This document shows, one piece after another, positions 36,408 through 42,231 of a DNA stretch of 42,231 bases (its first letter is position 1; every line of letters begins with the position of its first letter). The stretch is from Comamonadaceae bacterium (GTDB taxonomy: Bacteria; Pseudomonadota; Gammaproteobacteria; Burkholderiales; Burkholderiaceae_C): assembly GCA_025356545.1 (NCBI GenBank), contig JANXSU010000161.1:1-42231 (forward strand), read 5' to 3'. The notes beneath the pieces are model-generated. The model had not been told where the DNA came from. It saw only the letters and a program-made list of their open reading frames with translations, and searched no databases. Position numbers and translations under genes: made by a program.

Positions 36408-36462
36408 GATTGCTATCATTAATATAGCTTCTTATGCTATTAAATAAAGGGCTACAGGCCTA
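36408..36462 (-). repeat. Dispersed ~30-nt repeat, copy C (intergenic, extended form)
   Basis: On the minus strand 36437-36408 reads GCATAAGAAGCTATATTAA then TGATAGCAATC, close to the copy at 327-356. The plus strand continues with ATGCTATTAAATAAAGGGCT and ACAGGCC, the longer form I associate with Comamonadaceae intergenic repeats. Between miaB and the small exported-protein gene; no coding role. Confidence 0.6.
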
Positions 36463-36495
36463 AATAACTCTAAATTTAGAGACGGAATGGCTAAT

Positions 36496-36873
36496 TCAAT
36501 GTGGGTCTTGCAGCTCAGCGTCGGTCAAGATCCAGACCTCATGCACCAAGCCTGATGTGTCCAGCAGATAGCGCACTTGCAGGGGCTGCCCGATCAGTGC
36601 GCCCGAAAGCACCAGCAGGTTATTGCGCCCCCGGATCCGCGCCCCAGGCGAGAGACGTGCAGGTTGGTCGTTTAGCAAGATCTCGGGTGGCTGGGTCACG
36701 ACCAGCACGCCACGCAGGGCTTTCGCCGCCATGGGCGGAATGCGTTGCTGTGGTGTTTGGGCGTTCGCGCTTAGTGCAACGCTGCCCGTGATCAAGATTA
36801 AAAATGCTGACGTGGCATTCAATAGTGCACGGGTCAGCCCGTGACGGGGGAAACAGCGATTCATGGTGTACAT
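36496..36873 (-). CDS. Small exported protein of unknown function
   Basis: A 125-residue protein with a clear signal peptide: basic start, hydrophobic ALLNATSAFLILITGSVALS, and a cleavage site around ANAQ (about residue 38). The mature part contains GVLVVTQPPEILLNDQPARL, a SPGARIRG segment and a C-terminal YLLDTSGLVHEVWIL, mostly beta in character. I do not recognise a named family with confidence; such proteins are conserved in Burkholderiales as periplasmic unknowns. A second ATG three codons in (36864) is an equally good start. No obvious operon partner; 98 bases before miaB on the same strand. Confidence 0.78.
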   Translation of the reverse strand: MYTMNRCFPRHGLTRALLNATSAFLILITGSVALSANAQTPQQRIPPMAAKALRGVLVVTQPPEILLNDQPARLSPGARIRGRNNLLVLSGALIGQPLQVRYLLDTSGLVHEVWILTDAELQDPH

Positions 36874-36896
36874 CCAGAGGCTGAGGTGTCAAGTAA

Positions 36897-36923
36897 AAAG
36901 CCACTGTGTGGGGCAGTGGCTTT
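36897..36923 (-). terminator. Intrinsic terminator after tRNA-Met
   Basis: AAAGCCACTG (36897-36906) pairs perfectly with CAGTGGCTTT (36914-36923) over a seven-base loop; on the minus strand a T5 run follows (36895-36899). It starts eight bases past the tRNA CCA end. Confidence 0.85.
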
Positions 36924-36931
36924 AGGTGTTT

Positions 36932-37008
36932 TGGTGGTGATAGGTGGACTTGAACCACCGACATCAGCATTATGAATGCTGCGCTCTAACCAACTGAGCT
37001 ATATCACC
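36932..37008 (-). tRNA. tRNA-Met (anticodon CAT), elongator type
   Basis: A 77-nt cloverleaf on the minus strand. Acceptor GGTGATA pairs with TATCACC, then discriminator A and encoded CCA. D arm has AGCTCAGTTGGTTAGAGC; the anticodon stem-loop is CAGCATTCATAATGCTG with CAT in the loop; the T arm has GGTTCAAGTCC. CAT is shared by elongator Met, initiator Met and the lysidine-modified Ile tRNA; the paired first acceptor base pair excludes initiator, and the overall sequence is closest to elongator Met. It is not an amber suppressor. Confidence 0.93.
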
Positions 37009-37040
37009 AAGCGGTCATTATTATAACGGCACTTCTGCCC

Positions 37041-37066
37041 CGTCATTCTTGCGCAGGCGGGAATCC
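37041..37066 (-). repeat. Degenerate REP-like element
   Basis: Minus strand reads GGATTCCCGCCTGCGCAAGA followed by ATGACG, one imperfect copy of the common GGATTCCCGCCTGCGCGGGAATGACG-type palindrome seen between genes in many betaproteobacteria (dRS3-like in Neisseria). One arm is decayed, so the hairpin is weak. Lies between the tRNA gene and the enoyl-CoA hydratase stop. Confidence 0.5.
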
Positions 37067-37074
37067 AACACCTT

Positions 37075-37854
37075 TTAGCGGTGTTCAAACACCGCCTTGC
37101 GCTTGGCCACAAAGGCAGCCATGCCTTCCTTCTGGTCGGCGGTGGCAAACAAGGCGTGAAACAAGCGGCGCTCAAACATCACACCGTCGTTCAGGCTGCT
37201 CTCAAAGGCGCGGTTCACCGACTCTTTGGCCGCCATGGTGGCGATTTGTGAGTACTCACAAACCATCAAGGCCGCGCCCAGCGTCTCGGTCATCAGATGA
37301 TCCAGCGGCACCACGCGGCTCACCAGCCCGGCGCGCTCGGCCTCGGTCGCGTCCATCATGCGCCCGGTCAGCGCCATGTCCATGGCCTTGGCCTTGCCCA
37401 CCGCGCGTGGCAGGCGCTGCGTGCCCCCCGCACCGGGGATGACGCCGAGCTTGATCTCGGGCTGGCCAAAGCGGGCGTTATCCGCCGCGATGATGAAGTC
37501 GCACATCATCGCCAGCTCACAGCCGCCGCCCAAGGCAAAGCCGCTCACCGCCGCAATCACCGGCTTGCGGATGCTGCGCAACTGCTCCCAGTTGCGGGTG
37601 ATGTAGTCGCCCTTGTACACATCGGCAAAGCTGTACGTGGCCATGGCACCAATATCGGCCCCGGCGGCAAAGGCTTTTTCGCTGCCAGTGATGACCATGC
37701 AGCCAATGGCGGGGTCAGCGTCAAATGCTTTGAGCGCCGTACCCAGCTCGTCCATGAGCTGGTCGTTCAGCGCATTGAGCTGTTTGGGGCGGTTCAGCGT
37801 GATAACGCCGACTTTGCCGGCCTCGGTGCGGACTTGGATCATTTCAAAGGTCAT
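37075..37854 (-). CDS. Enoyl-CoA hydratase/isomerase family protein
   Basis: A 259-residue crotonase-fold enzyme, hydrating trans-2-enoyl-CoA. Visible: [31 protein letters not shown] (oxyanion loop), [19 protein letters not shown] and [19 protein letters not shown], which contain the oxyanion-hole glycines and the two glutamates (in CELAM and in FGQPEIKLG) typical of active hydratases. Whether it serves fatty-acid or phenylacetate breakdown cannot be told. Its ATG overlaps the ilvA stop (ATGA), so the two are coupled although they belong to different pathways. Confidence 0.93.
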   Translation of the reverse strand: MTFEMIQVRTEAGKVGVITLNRPKQLNALNDQLMDELGTALKAFDADPAIGCMVITGSEKAFAAGADIGAMATYSFADVYKGDYITRNWEQLRSIRKPVIAAVSGFALGGGCELAMMCDFIIAADNARFGQPEIKLGVIPGAGGTQRLPRAVGKAKAMDMALTGRMMDATEAERAGLVSRVVPLDHLMTETLGAALMVCEYSQIATMAAKESVNRAFESSLNDGVMFERRLFHALFATADQKEGMAAFVAKRKAVFEHR

Positions 37855-39434
37855 GGTTTTCCTGTCTGTAAAAAAAGTCGGTAAGCTGGGTTTTGGGTTT
37901 CCTCGACATAAGGGTAGCCCAGTGCGGTCAAGAATTTAGCAAACGCAGCCGTGTCCGCCGGCGGTACTTGCAGGCCGACCAGGATGTGCCCGTAGTCCGC
38001 GCCGTGATTGCGGTAGTGGAACAGGCTGATGTTCCAACCTGGGCGCATGAGGCTGAGGAACTTCATCAACGCGCCGGGCCGTTCGGGGAACTCAAAGCGC
38101 AGCAGGCGTTCATCCTGCGCCAATGCGGAGTGGCCGCCCACCATGTGGCGGATGTGCTCTTGCGCCAGCTCGTCGTGGGTCAGGTCTAAGGCCTCAAAGC
38201 CGTGCTTGTGCAGGTTGGTGGCGATTTTGGCGCTCTCGCCTTTGTTACTGGTGGTCAGACCCACGAACACATGGGCCTTTTTGGAGTCGCTGATGCGGTA
38301 GTTGAACTCGGTCACTTGGCGCGGCGTTTTCACGCCACCCAGGGTGGGCAGGTTGCCGATCAGCTCGCAAAAACGGCGGAAGCTGCCGCGCTCTTCAGGG
38401 ATGGTCACCGCCAGCAGTGCCTCGCGTTCTTCACCCACCTCAGAGCGCCCGGCCACAAAGCGCAGGCGATCAAAGTTCATGTTGGCACCGCACAAAATAG
38501 CCGCATAGGTCTGGCCTTTTGTCTTGTGTTGGGCCACGTACTGCTTGATGGCCGCCACGGCCAAGGCCCCGGCGGGCTCCACGATGCTGCGCGTATCCAC
38601 AAAGATGTCTTTGATGGCCGCGCACACGCTGTCAGTGTCCACCTCGATGAACTCGTCCACCAGCTTGCGTGTCAGGCGAAAGGTCTCCTCACCCACCAGC
38701 TTGACGGCTGTGCCGTCGGAGAACAACCCCACGTCGGTCAGCGTCACGCGCTTGCCTGCTTTGACCGACTGAATCATCGCGTTGGAGTCGTTCATCTGCA
38801 CGCCGATGACTTTGATCTCCGGCCGCACCGCCTTGATGTAACTGGCCACGCCCGATATCAGCCCGCCGCCGCCAATCGCCACAAACACCGCGTCCAATTT
38901 GTTTGAGCCCAGGCCTTGGAGTTGGCGCAGCATCTCCATAGCAATCGTGCCCTGCCCGGCGATCACGTCCGGGTCGTCAAACGGGTGCACAAAGGTCAGA
39001 CCCTGTTTTTTCTCCAGCGCGGCTGCGTGGGTGTAGGCGTCAGAGTAGCTGTCACCAAACAGCACCACCTCGCCGCCCAGTGCCTTGACGGCCTCAACCT
39101 TGAGCTGCGGCGTGGTGGTCGGCATCACGATCACGGCGCGGCAGCCCAGTTTGTGGGCGCTCAGCGCCACACCCTGCGCGTGGTTGCCGGCCGAGGCGCA
39201 AATCACGCCCTGCTGCAACTGCGCAGGCGAGAGTTGCGCCATCTTGTTATAGGCGCCGCGCAGTTTGAAGCTGAACACCGCCTGCTGGTCTTCGCGCTTG
39301 AGCAGCACCTTGTTGTGCAGGCGGCGGCTCAGCGCCTTGGCGGGCTCAAAAGACGACTCCACCGCCACGTCATAGACGCGTGCGGTCAGGATTTTTTTCA
39401 GGTAATCGGCGGGCTGGAGGGGTTTGGTTTTCAT
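37851..39434 (-). CDS. ilvA: Threonine ammonia-lyase, biosynthetic
   Basis: A 527-residue PLP enzyme making 2-oxobutanoate from threonine, the first step to isoleucine. The PLP lysine lies in [15 protein letters not shown] (about residue 58), the phosphate-binding glycine loop in [16 protein letters not shown], and two ACT-like regulatory repeats fill about 330-527 ([19 protein letters not shown] and [16 protein letters not shown]). The start [20 protein letters not shown] at 39434 is standard for the family; the frame is open 86 codons further but that part reads as antisense of the osmC gene. Divergent from osmC. Confidence 0.94.
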   Translation of the reverse strand: MKTKPLQPADYLKKILTARVYDVAVESSFEPAKALSRRLHNKVLLKREDQQAVFSFKLRGAYNKMAQLSPAQLQQGVICASAGNHAQGVALSAHKLGCRAVIVMPTTTPQLKVEAVKALGGEVVLFGDSYSDAYTHAAALEKKQGLTFVHPFDDPDVIAGQGTIAMEMLRQLQGLGSNKLDAVFVAIGGGGLISGVASYIKAVRPEIKVIGVQMNDSNAMIQSVKAGKRVTLTDVGLFSDGTAVKLVGEETFRLTRKLVDEFIEVDTDSVCAAIKDIFVDTRSIVEPAGALAVAAIKQYVAQHKTKGQTYAAILCGANMNFDRLRFVAGRSEVGEEREALLAVTIPEERGSFRRFCELIGNLPTLGGVKTPRQVTEFNYRISDSKKAHVFVGLTTSNKGESAKIATNLHKHGFEALDLTHDELAQEHIRHMVGGHSALAQDERLLRFEFPERPGALMKFLSLMRPGWNISLFHYRNHGADYGHILVGLQVPPADTAAFAKFLTALGYPYVEETQNPAYRLFLQTGKP

Positions 39435-39504
39435 GACTCGGGCAGTGTAGTCATAATTTACCCTGATCGACATTGGCATTTTTGACAAGAGAGTGAAGAA
39501 CATC

Positions 39505-39954
39505 ATGGATTGCGCAGTCAGCTGGACAGGCGCCACGGGCACGCGCTCGGGCATGGGTTTTGTGGCAGAAACGGGCAGTGGCCACACGCTGGTGATGGAC
39601 GGCGCGCCCGACGCCGCCAAGCCCGAAAACGGTGGCCAAAATCTGGCTCCAAGACCCATGGAAACCCTGCTCGCCGGGGCCGGTGGCTGCACCGCCTACG
39701 ACGTGGTGCTCATCCTCAAGCGGGGTCGGCATGATGTGCGCGGCTGCTCGGTGCGCTTGCAGGCCGAGCGTGCCGAGGTGGACCCCAAGGTGTTCACCAC
39801 CATCAACATGCACTTCACCGTCACCGGCACCGCCATCCCAGCCTCTGCCGTAGAGCGGGCCATCAAAATGAGCCATGACAAGTACTGCTCCGCCACCATC
39901 ATGCTGGGCAAAACAGCGCAAATCACCACCAGCTTTGATTTGGTAGAGATTTGA
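39505..39954 (+). CDS. OsmC/YhfA-family thiol-redox protein
   Basis: A 149-residue OsmC-fold protein. The two redox cysteines of the family are present in LLAGAGGCTAYDVVLILKRG and HDKYCSATIMLGKT. Best resemblance is to the YhfA branch (start of type M-x-A-x-V-x-W), whose precise role is unclear; peroxide or organic hydroperoxide reduction is known for other OsmC/Ohr members. The ATG at 39505 is chosen on that resemblance; a GTG four codons earlier (39493) is possible. It is followed 14 bases later by a small membrane-tail protein. Confidence 0.88.
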   Translation: MDCAVSWTGATGTRSGMGFVAETGSGHTLVMDGAPDAAKPENGGQNLAPRPMETLLAGAGGCTAYDVVLILKRGRHDVRGCSVRLQAERAEVDPKVFTTINMHFTVTGTAIPASAVERAIKMSHDKYCSATIMLGKTAQITTSFDLVEI

Positions 39955-39968
39955 GGTAGATTGCGCGG

Positions 39969-40211
39969 ATGTCAACCATTACCTTTGATTCACTCAAGCT
40001 CTCTGACCGGCTTAAAACTGCCGGGTTCACCGCTGAACAGGCTGAGTCCGTGGTGCGCGTCATTGCCGAGGCGCAGGATGAACTGGTCACCAAAAAAATC
40101 CTGGATATCGCTTTGTCGCCGCTCAAATCTGATTTGCTGGTACTCAAGTGGGCCGTTGGTTTGAACACGGTGCTGTGCTTGCTCATCCTGGGCAAGCTAT
40201 TCAACCACTAA
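39969..40211 (+). CDS. Small tail-anchored protein (DUF1640-like architecture)
   Basis: An 80-residue protein: N-terminal helical region (KLSDRLKTAGFTAEQAESVV), a charged middle and one C-terminal membrane helix (VLKWAVGLNTVLCLLILGKL). It shares this layout and several positions with the convergent gene at 40362-40595 (the xxxKW helix start, the TAEQAES/PADDAQA segment), so the two appear to be diverged members of one family. Function unknown; similar small coiled-coil/tail-anchor proteins are often found near phage or toxin-antitoxin genes. Downstream of osmC in the same direction. Confidence 0.72.
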   Translation: MSTITFDSLKLSDRLKTAGFTAEQAESVVRVIAEAQDELVTKKILDIALSPLKSDLLVLKWAVGLNTVLCLLILGKLFNH

Positions 40212-40230
40212 TCGCTTGGGGCTACACATA

Positions 40231-40268
40231 GTGCGCAGGGCGCTGTCTGCGGTGCTGAGGATGAGGTC
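40231..40268 (-). pseudogene. coq7: Duplicated scrap of the coq7 5' end
   Basis: The plus strand begins GTGCGCAGGGCGCTGTCTGC and matches 41466-41503 at 33 of 38 positions. On the minus strand it reads LILSTADSALRT, matching LILIAADSALRT at the start of Coq7. Only about 13 codons remain. Both copies have the same orientation, so they form a direct repeat bracketing 1.2 kb. Confidence 0.7.
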
Positions 40269-40327
40269 GATAGATGGATTCAGCATGGGTGATGAATGGA
40301 ACCTGGGCTGCTTGAGGATCGATTGAA

Positions 40328-40350
40328 AAAGCCGGGGATTTCCCGGCTTT
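40328..40350 (-). terminator. Intrinsic terminator after the small tail-anchored gene
   Basis: AAAGCCGGG (40328-40336) and CCCGGCTTT (40342-40350) pair perfectly over a five-base loop. On the minus strand a T5 run follows; on the plus strand TTTGTTGTTT follows, so it may act both ways. Confidence 0.82.
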
Positions 40351-40361
40351 GTTGTTTCTGG

Positions 40362-40595
40362 TCAGTGCCAGAGTTTCGTAAGTGTTGCAAATAGCCCTAC
40401 CGCAGCTAGCATGCTGCCAATCGTCCACTTGATGATTTCGACCTTTGCTTCTGCCAGGTCGGCTTTACTTGTGAGCTGCGTCGCGTGCAATTCGTACCTT
40501 TTATCGATTTCTTTGTTAATCGAGTCAGCTACAGCCTGCGCGTCATCGGCAGGCACGTTAATTTTGATCAAGGCGCGGTAAATCTCTAGTTCCAT
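40362..40595 (-). CDS. Small tail-anchored protein (DUF1640-like)
   Basis: A 77-residue protein: helical N terminus (MELEIYRALIKINVPADDAQ), a charged coiled-coil segment (HATQLTSKADLAEAKVEI) and a C-terminal membrane helix (IIKWTIGSMLAAVGLFATL). The KxDLAExKxEIIKW pattern is typical of DUF1640-type tail-anchored proteins. Its start lies three bases after the stop of the broken hicB frame on the same strand, and it has its own terminator. Function unknown. Related in layout to the gene at 39969-40211. Confidence 0.75.
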   Translation of the reverse strand: MELEIYRALIKINVPADDAQAVADSINKEIDKRYELHATQLTSKADLAEAKVEIIKWTIGSMLAAVGLFATLTKLWH

Positions 40596-40598
40596 GAT

Positions 40599-40724
40599 TT
40601 AAGTGTACTCTTGTTCAATCATTTGAAGGGGTATGAGCCTTGTCCAAACGAGAAGGTCAACAAACTGCACGCAGAAGCCACCAATGGCTTCGGGTTTGAT
40701 CGTTGCGGGGTAGGTGATTTCCAT
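40599..40724 (-). pseudogene. hicB: hicB antitoxin remnant
   Basis: An ATG at 40724 preceded by a ribosome-site-like AGGGACC opens 41 codons. The first 24 residues, MEITYPATIKPEAIGGFCVQ then FVDL, look like the N-terminal strand pair of a HicB antitoxin; normal HicB continues LPEAFTxGDxxEEA. Here the sequence breaks right after FVDL into LVWTRLIPLQMIEQEYT and stops, so the rest of the fold and the DNA-binding part are missing. Probably a deletion with frame loss. Confidence 0.65.
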
Positions 40725-40736
40725 GGTGAGGGTCCC

Positions 40737-40890
40737 TTACTTCAGCTTCATGCCGACTTGTCGTTCAATATTTGCCAAGGTTCCAGGCTTAACATCTCTG
40801 GTGCCATGCAGTGGCACCGTTGCGCCACCAGCAGATTTGAGTTCATCACCAAGAGAGCGCACAAGCGCAAATCTGATTCGGGGGTGGGTT
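40737..40890 (-). pseudogene. hicA: hicA toxin remnant (C-terminal end)
   Basis: Upstream of the hicB start and ending 12 bases before it, a minus-strand frame reads TVPLHGTRDVKPGTLANIER then QVGMKLK-stop, the C-terminal half of HicA-type mRNA interferases (T-V-P-x-H...KGTLxxIxRQxG). The part in front, RIRFALVRSLGDELKSAGGA, does not look like HicA, and the catalytic GSHH segment is missing. No start codon belongs to it; coq7 ends at its upstream edge. The order hicA-hicB is that of intact HicAB loci. Confidence 0.62.
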
Positions 40891-41515
40891 AAACATAATG
40901 CGCCGTCGTCGTCATCACCTTGGCGGCGGCACTCATCAGCGCCTTCACCGGCTGCGGCAGCTCCATAGCCCCTGATTCACGGGCATCCAGTGCATGCCGG
41001 GCCTCATCGGCCTGCATTTGCGCCACGATGGCGCGTGAGGCCGTATCACCCGCAGGCAGCCGCTCCAGATGGCTTTGCAGATGAGCCTCGACCTGCGACT
41101 CGGTCTCCACCACAAACCCTAAACTGACCCGGTCACCCAGTTGCCCAGCCAGCAGACCCAAGCCAAAAGCCCCGGCGTACCACAGCGGGTTGAGTAGGGA
41201 AGGGCGCGCGCCCAGCTCGTCCAGCCGCTGCTTGGTCCAAGCCAAATGATTAGATTCCTCAGCGCTAGCCTTTTGAAAATGGGCTTGAAGTGCTGCGTTT
41301 TTTGTAGCAAATGCTTGCGCCGTGTAAAGTGCCTGCGCACACACCTCGCCCACATGGTTCACGCGCATCAGCGCGCCCGCATGGGCTTTGTCAGCGGCAA
41401 AAAGTTCACCGCAGGGCTCTATTGGCACGGGGCAGGATAAGGCAGCGCGCGACGGGGCAAACAGCGTGCGCAGGGCACTGTCGGCGGCGATGAGGATGGG
41501 GTCAAAGTTGCTCAA
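40889..41515 (-). CDS. coq7: Coq7-family ubiquinone hydroxylase
   Basis: A 208-residue di-iron hydroxylase for the C6 (demethoxy-ubiquinone) hydroxylation of ubiquinone biosynthesis. The ferritin-like iron motifs are ALMRVNHVGEVCAQALY, EESNHLAWTKQRL (E-x-x-H) and ADEARHALDARES (E-x-x-H). The TTG start at 41515 overlaps the PIN toxin stop (TTGA); no ATG gives a sensible N terminus, so the gene is translationally coupled to a toxin gene, an unusual arrangement that suggests the TA pair inserted directly upstream. A repeat copy (41287-41320) encodes the region FATKNAALQ. Confidence 0.92.
   Translation of the reverse strand: MSNFDPILIAADSALRTLFAPSRAALSCPVPIEPCGELFAADKAHAGALMRVNHVGEVCAQALYTAQAFATKNAALQAHFQKASAEESNHLAWTKQRLDELGARPSLLNPLWYAGAFGLGLLAGQLGDRVSLGFVVETESQVEAHLQSHLERLPAGDTASRAIVAQMQADEARHALDARESGAMELPQPVKALMSAAAKVMTTTAHYV
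41287..41320 (-). repeat. Dispersed ~30-nt repeat, copy D (inside coq7)
   Basis: Minus strand: GCGCAAGCATTTGCTACAAA followed by AAACGCAGCACTTC. Aligns with the tldD copy (GCACGAATAGCTACTAAAA...ATAGCACTC). More A/T-rich than neighbouring codons and translated in frame as AQAFATKNAAL. Confidence 0.45.
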
Positions 41516-41952
41516 TCTGCCGCTACTTTTGCAAACGGGTTAATGACCTGCACCCCAAGCGGGCGTTTTAAAGACCCGGCATCTTCAGAGTACAGCGTCT
41601 TGACACCATGCTCAGCGCAAATGGACACAATCAGCGCATTCCAGACTTGGTATTTGTGCGTGGCCACCAGTTTCCAGGCCTGTTGATAAGCCGGTTGCGA
41701 TGCCCCCAGAATCCGCGCCGCCTGCGACAGCAAACCCACCGCTTCGAGGGCCTGAGCATGGGACATCGCTTTTTTCCTCAGCACCACATTCATGAATTCG
41801 CTCAGAACCTGCCCGACCAAGCAAGACTGAGGGCTCAAAGCCAGACGCCGCAGCAGTTGTTTCGCAACAACTTGCTTCTCCACCGGTGCATCTGGCTCAG
41901 TTGCGTAAATCAAAACGTTGGTGTCTATCGTCCAAGGCAACTCAGTCGTCAT
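41512..41952 (-). CDS. PIN-domain toxin (VapC-like)
   Basis: A 146-residue PIN-domain ribonuclease, toxin of a type II pair. D10 in TIDTNVLIYATEPDA and the glutamate of LVGQVLSEFMNVVL are the first two catalytic acids. The usual third acid, in the form V-W-D-A-L-I, reads VWNALIV here (N105, codon AAT at 41638-41640), while the later LYSEDAGSL acids are kept; activity may therefore be reduced or lost. The ATG at 41952 is chosen: it overlaps the antitoxin stop by 11 bases, the usual coupling; an ATG two codons upstream (41958) also fits. Stop overlaps the coq7 start. Confidence 0.87.
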   Translation of the reverse strand: MTTELPWTIDTNVLIYATEPDAPVEKQVVAKQLLRRLALSPQSCLVGQVLSEFMNVVLRKKAMSHAQALEAVGLLSQAARILGASQPAYQQAWKLVATHKYQVWNALIVSICAEHGVKTLYSEDAGSLKRPLGVQVINPFAKVAAD

Positions 41953-42181
41953 AAGCATCGCCGCGTTCGAACCTCTTACCAAGCGAGCGCGACATCCGAA
42001 TCGACAACAGCTTTTCAACTAAGACCTCTCGCTCTTGCTGATTCAGTTCGGCTGTAGGGATCTGAATCAGCTTCAACACCGGCTTACCAAAGCGAGTCAC
42101 GGTCAACTCCTCTCCGGCAGCAACTCGTGCAGCAACGGCAGAGAAGTGGTGGATCACTTCGCGTGAAGTCACGGCCGACAT
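41942..42181 (-). CDS. Phd/YefM-family antitoxin
   Basis: A 79-residue antitoxin. MSAVTSREVIHHFSAVAARV is the Phd/YefM DNA-binding N terminus and GEELTVTRFGKPVLKLI the second strand-turn; the C-terminal part (LSIRMSRSLGKRFERGDAYD) is the disordered toxin-binding tail. The ATG at 42181 has AGGAG eight bases upstream; an upstream in-frame start would add residues encoded by the operator region. It overlaps the toxin start by 11 bases. The protein is expected to bind its own promoter and repress the pair. Confidence 0.88.
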   Translation of the reverse strand: MSAVTSREVIHHFSAVAARVAAGEELTVTRFGKPVLKLIQIPTAELNQQEREVLVEKLLSIRMSRSLGKRFERGDAYDD

Positions 42182-42197
42182 ATGACGCTCCTGAAAA

Positions 42198-42220
42198 TTG
42201 TTTAACGAAGTGTATAACAA
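42198..42220 (-). promoter_or_regulatory. Putative operator/promoter of the Phd-PIN pair
   Basis: TTGTTTAACG...TGTATAACAA forms an imperfect inverted repeat (outer TTGTT/AACAA) 17 bases upstream of the antitoxin ATG. On the minus strand TATACA (42211-42216) can serve as -10; the -35 would be at or beyond the window edge. Autoregulation by Phd-type antitoxins at such palindromes is well known; the match here is modest. Confidence 0.38.
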
Positions 42221-42231
42221 AATAAACCAAA

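Noticed and set aside
36932-37008. tRNA gene as an integration site for a mobile element
   Set aside because: No integrase gene and no repeated tRNA 3' end were seen in the flanking sequence.
39435-39692. 86-codon N-terminal extension of ilvA
   Set aside because: It is antisense to the start of osmC and not like any threonine deaminase; the start at 39434 matches the family.
40611-40892. 93-codon plus-strand frame across the hicAB remnant
   Set aside because: The minus strand carries the recognisable HicA and HicB segments; the plus-strand frame has no ribosome site or family features.

Overview
The window looks like the chromosome of a betaproteobacterium of the order Burkholderiales, most likely family Comamonadaceae (Rhodoferax/Polaromonas-like). 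This is inferred from the gene order ccsA-like/small PP0621-type protein/pilS/pilR/ampD, the split tlpA-accB-accC-prmA-DUF3426 run, GTG/TTG starts, GC-rich coding and a dispersed ~30-nt repeat that I associate with that family. No rRNA genes, CRISPR array, prophage or intact insertion sequence is visible.

Layout. 1-2519 (+): 3' end of rodA, a beta-hydroxyacid dehydrogenase and tldD. 2578-5057 (+): a TonB energy-transduction set with one ExbB and two ExbD proteins. 5080-11390 (+): a compact Entner-Doudoroff operon, zwf-pgl-edd-eda-pgi, followed by a decayed, frame-broken remnant of glucokinase (11439-11824). 11881-12007: a short leader peptide rich in Phe and Tyr codons plus mutually exclusive hairpins, a textbook-style transcription attenuator, ahead of the DAHP synthase gene (12053-13186). 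13164-14660 (-): mpl, carrying an in-frame repeat-derived insertion. 14693-20584 (+): a conserved unknown, a TlpA-like thioredoxin, accB, accC, prmA, a zinc-ribbon/DUF3426 protein and a PfkB-family kinase. 20657-25516 (-): nrdA-nrdB and a histone H1-like lysine/alanine-rich protein, with two NrdR boxes over the nrdA promoter. 25878-30706 (-): a cytochrome-assembly-like membrane protein, a small membrane-anchored Cys protein, pilS, pilR and ampD. 30837-32201 (+): ffh, interrupted by an in-frame amber codon exactly between the NG and M domains. 32214-35024 (+): a dCache-PAS-GGDEF-EAL protein. 35027-36873 (-): miaB and a small exported protein. 36932-37008 (-): tRNA-Met with its terminator. 37075-39434 (-): enoyl-CoA hydratase and ilvA. 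39505-42220: an accessory patch with OsmC, two small membrane-tail proteins, a broken hicAB toxin-antitoxin pair, a duplicated scrap of coq7, coq7 itself and a Phd/PIN toxin-antitoxin pair.

How it fits together. Glucose-6-phosphate is fed through zwf-pgl-edd-eda with pgi linking to fructose-6-phosphate; the dedicated glucokinase has been lost here, so glucose phosphorylation must come from elsewhere or the pathway is used mainly for gluconeogenic or recycled sugar phosphates. Aromatic amino acid supply appears to be sensed by translation of the leader peptide. mpl and ampD are both murein-recycling enzymes. The items most worth checking are the amber codon in essential ffh, the Phe/Tyr attenuator, the collinear glucokinase remnant, and a dispersed repeat found inside three genes as well as between genes.
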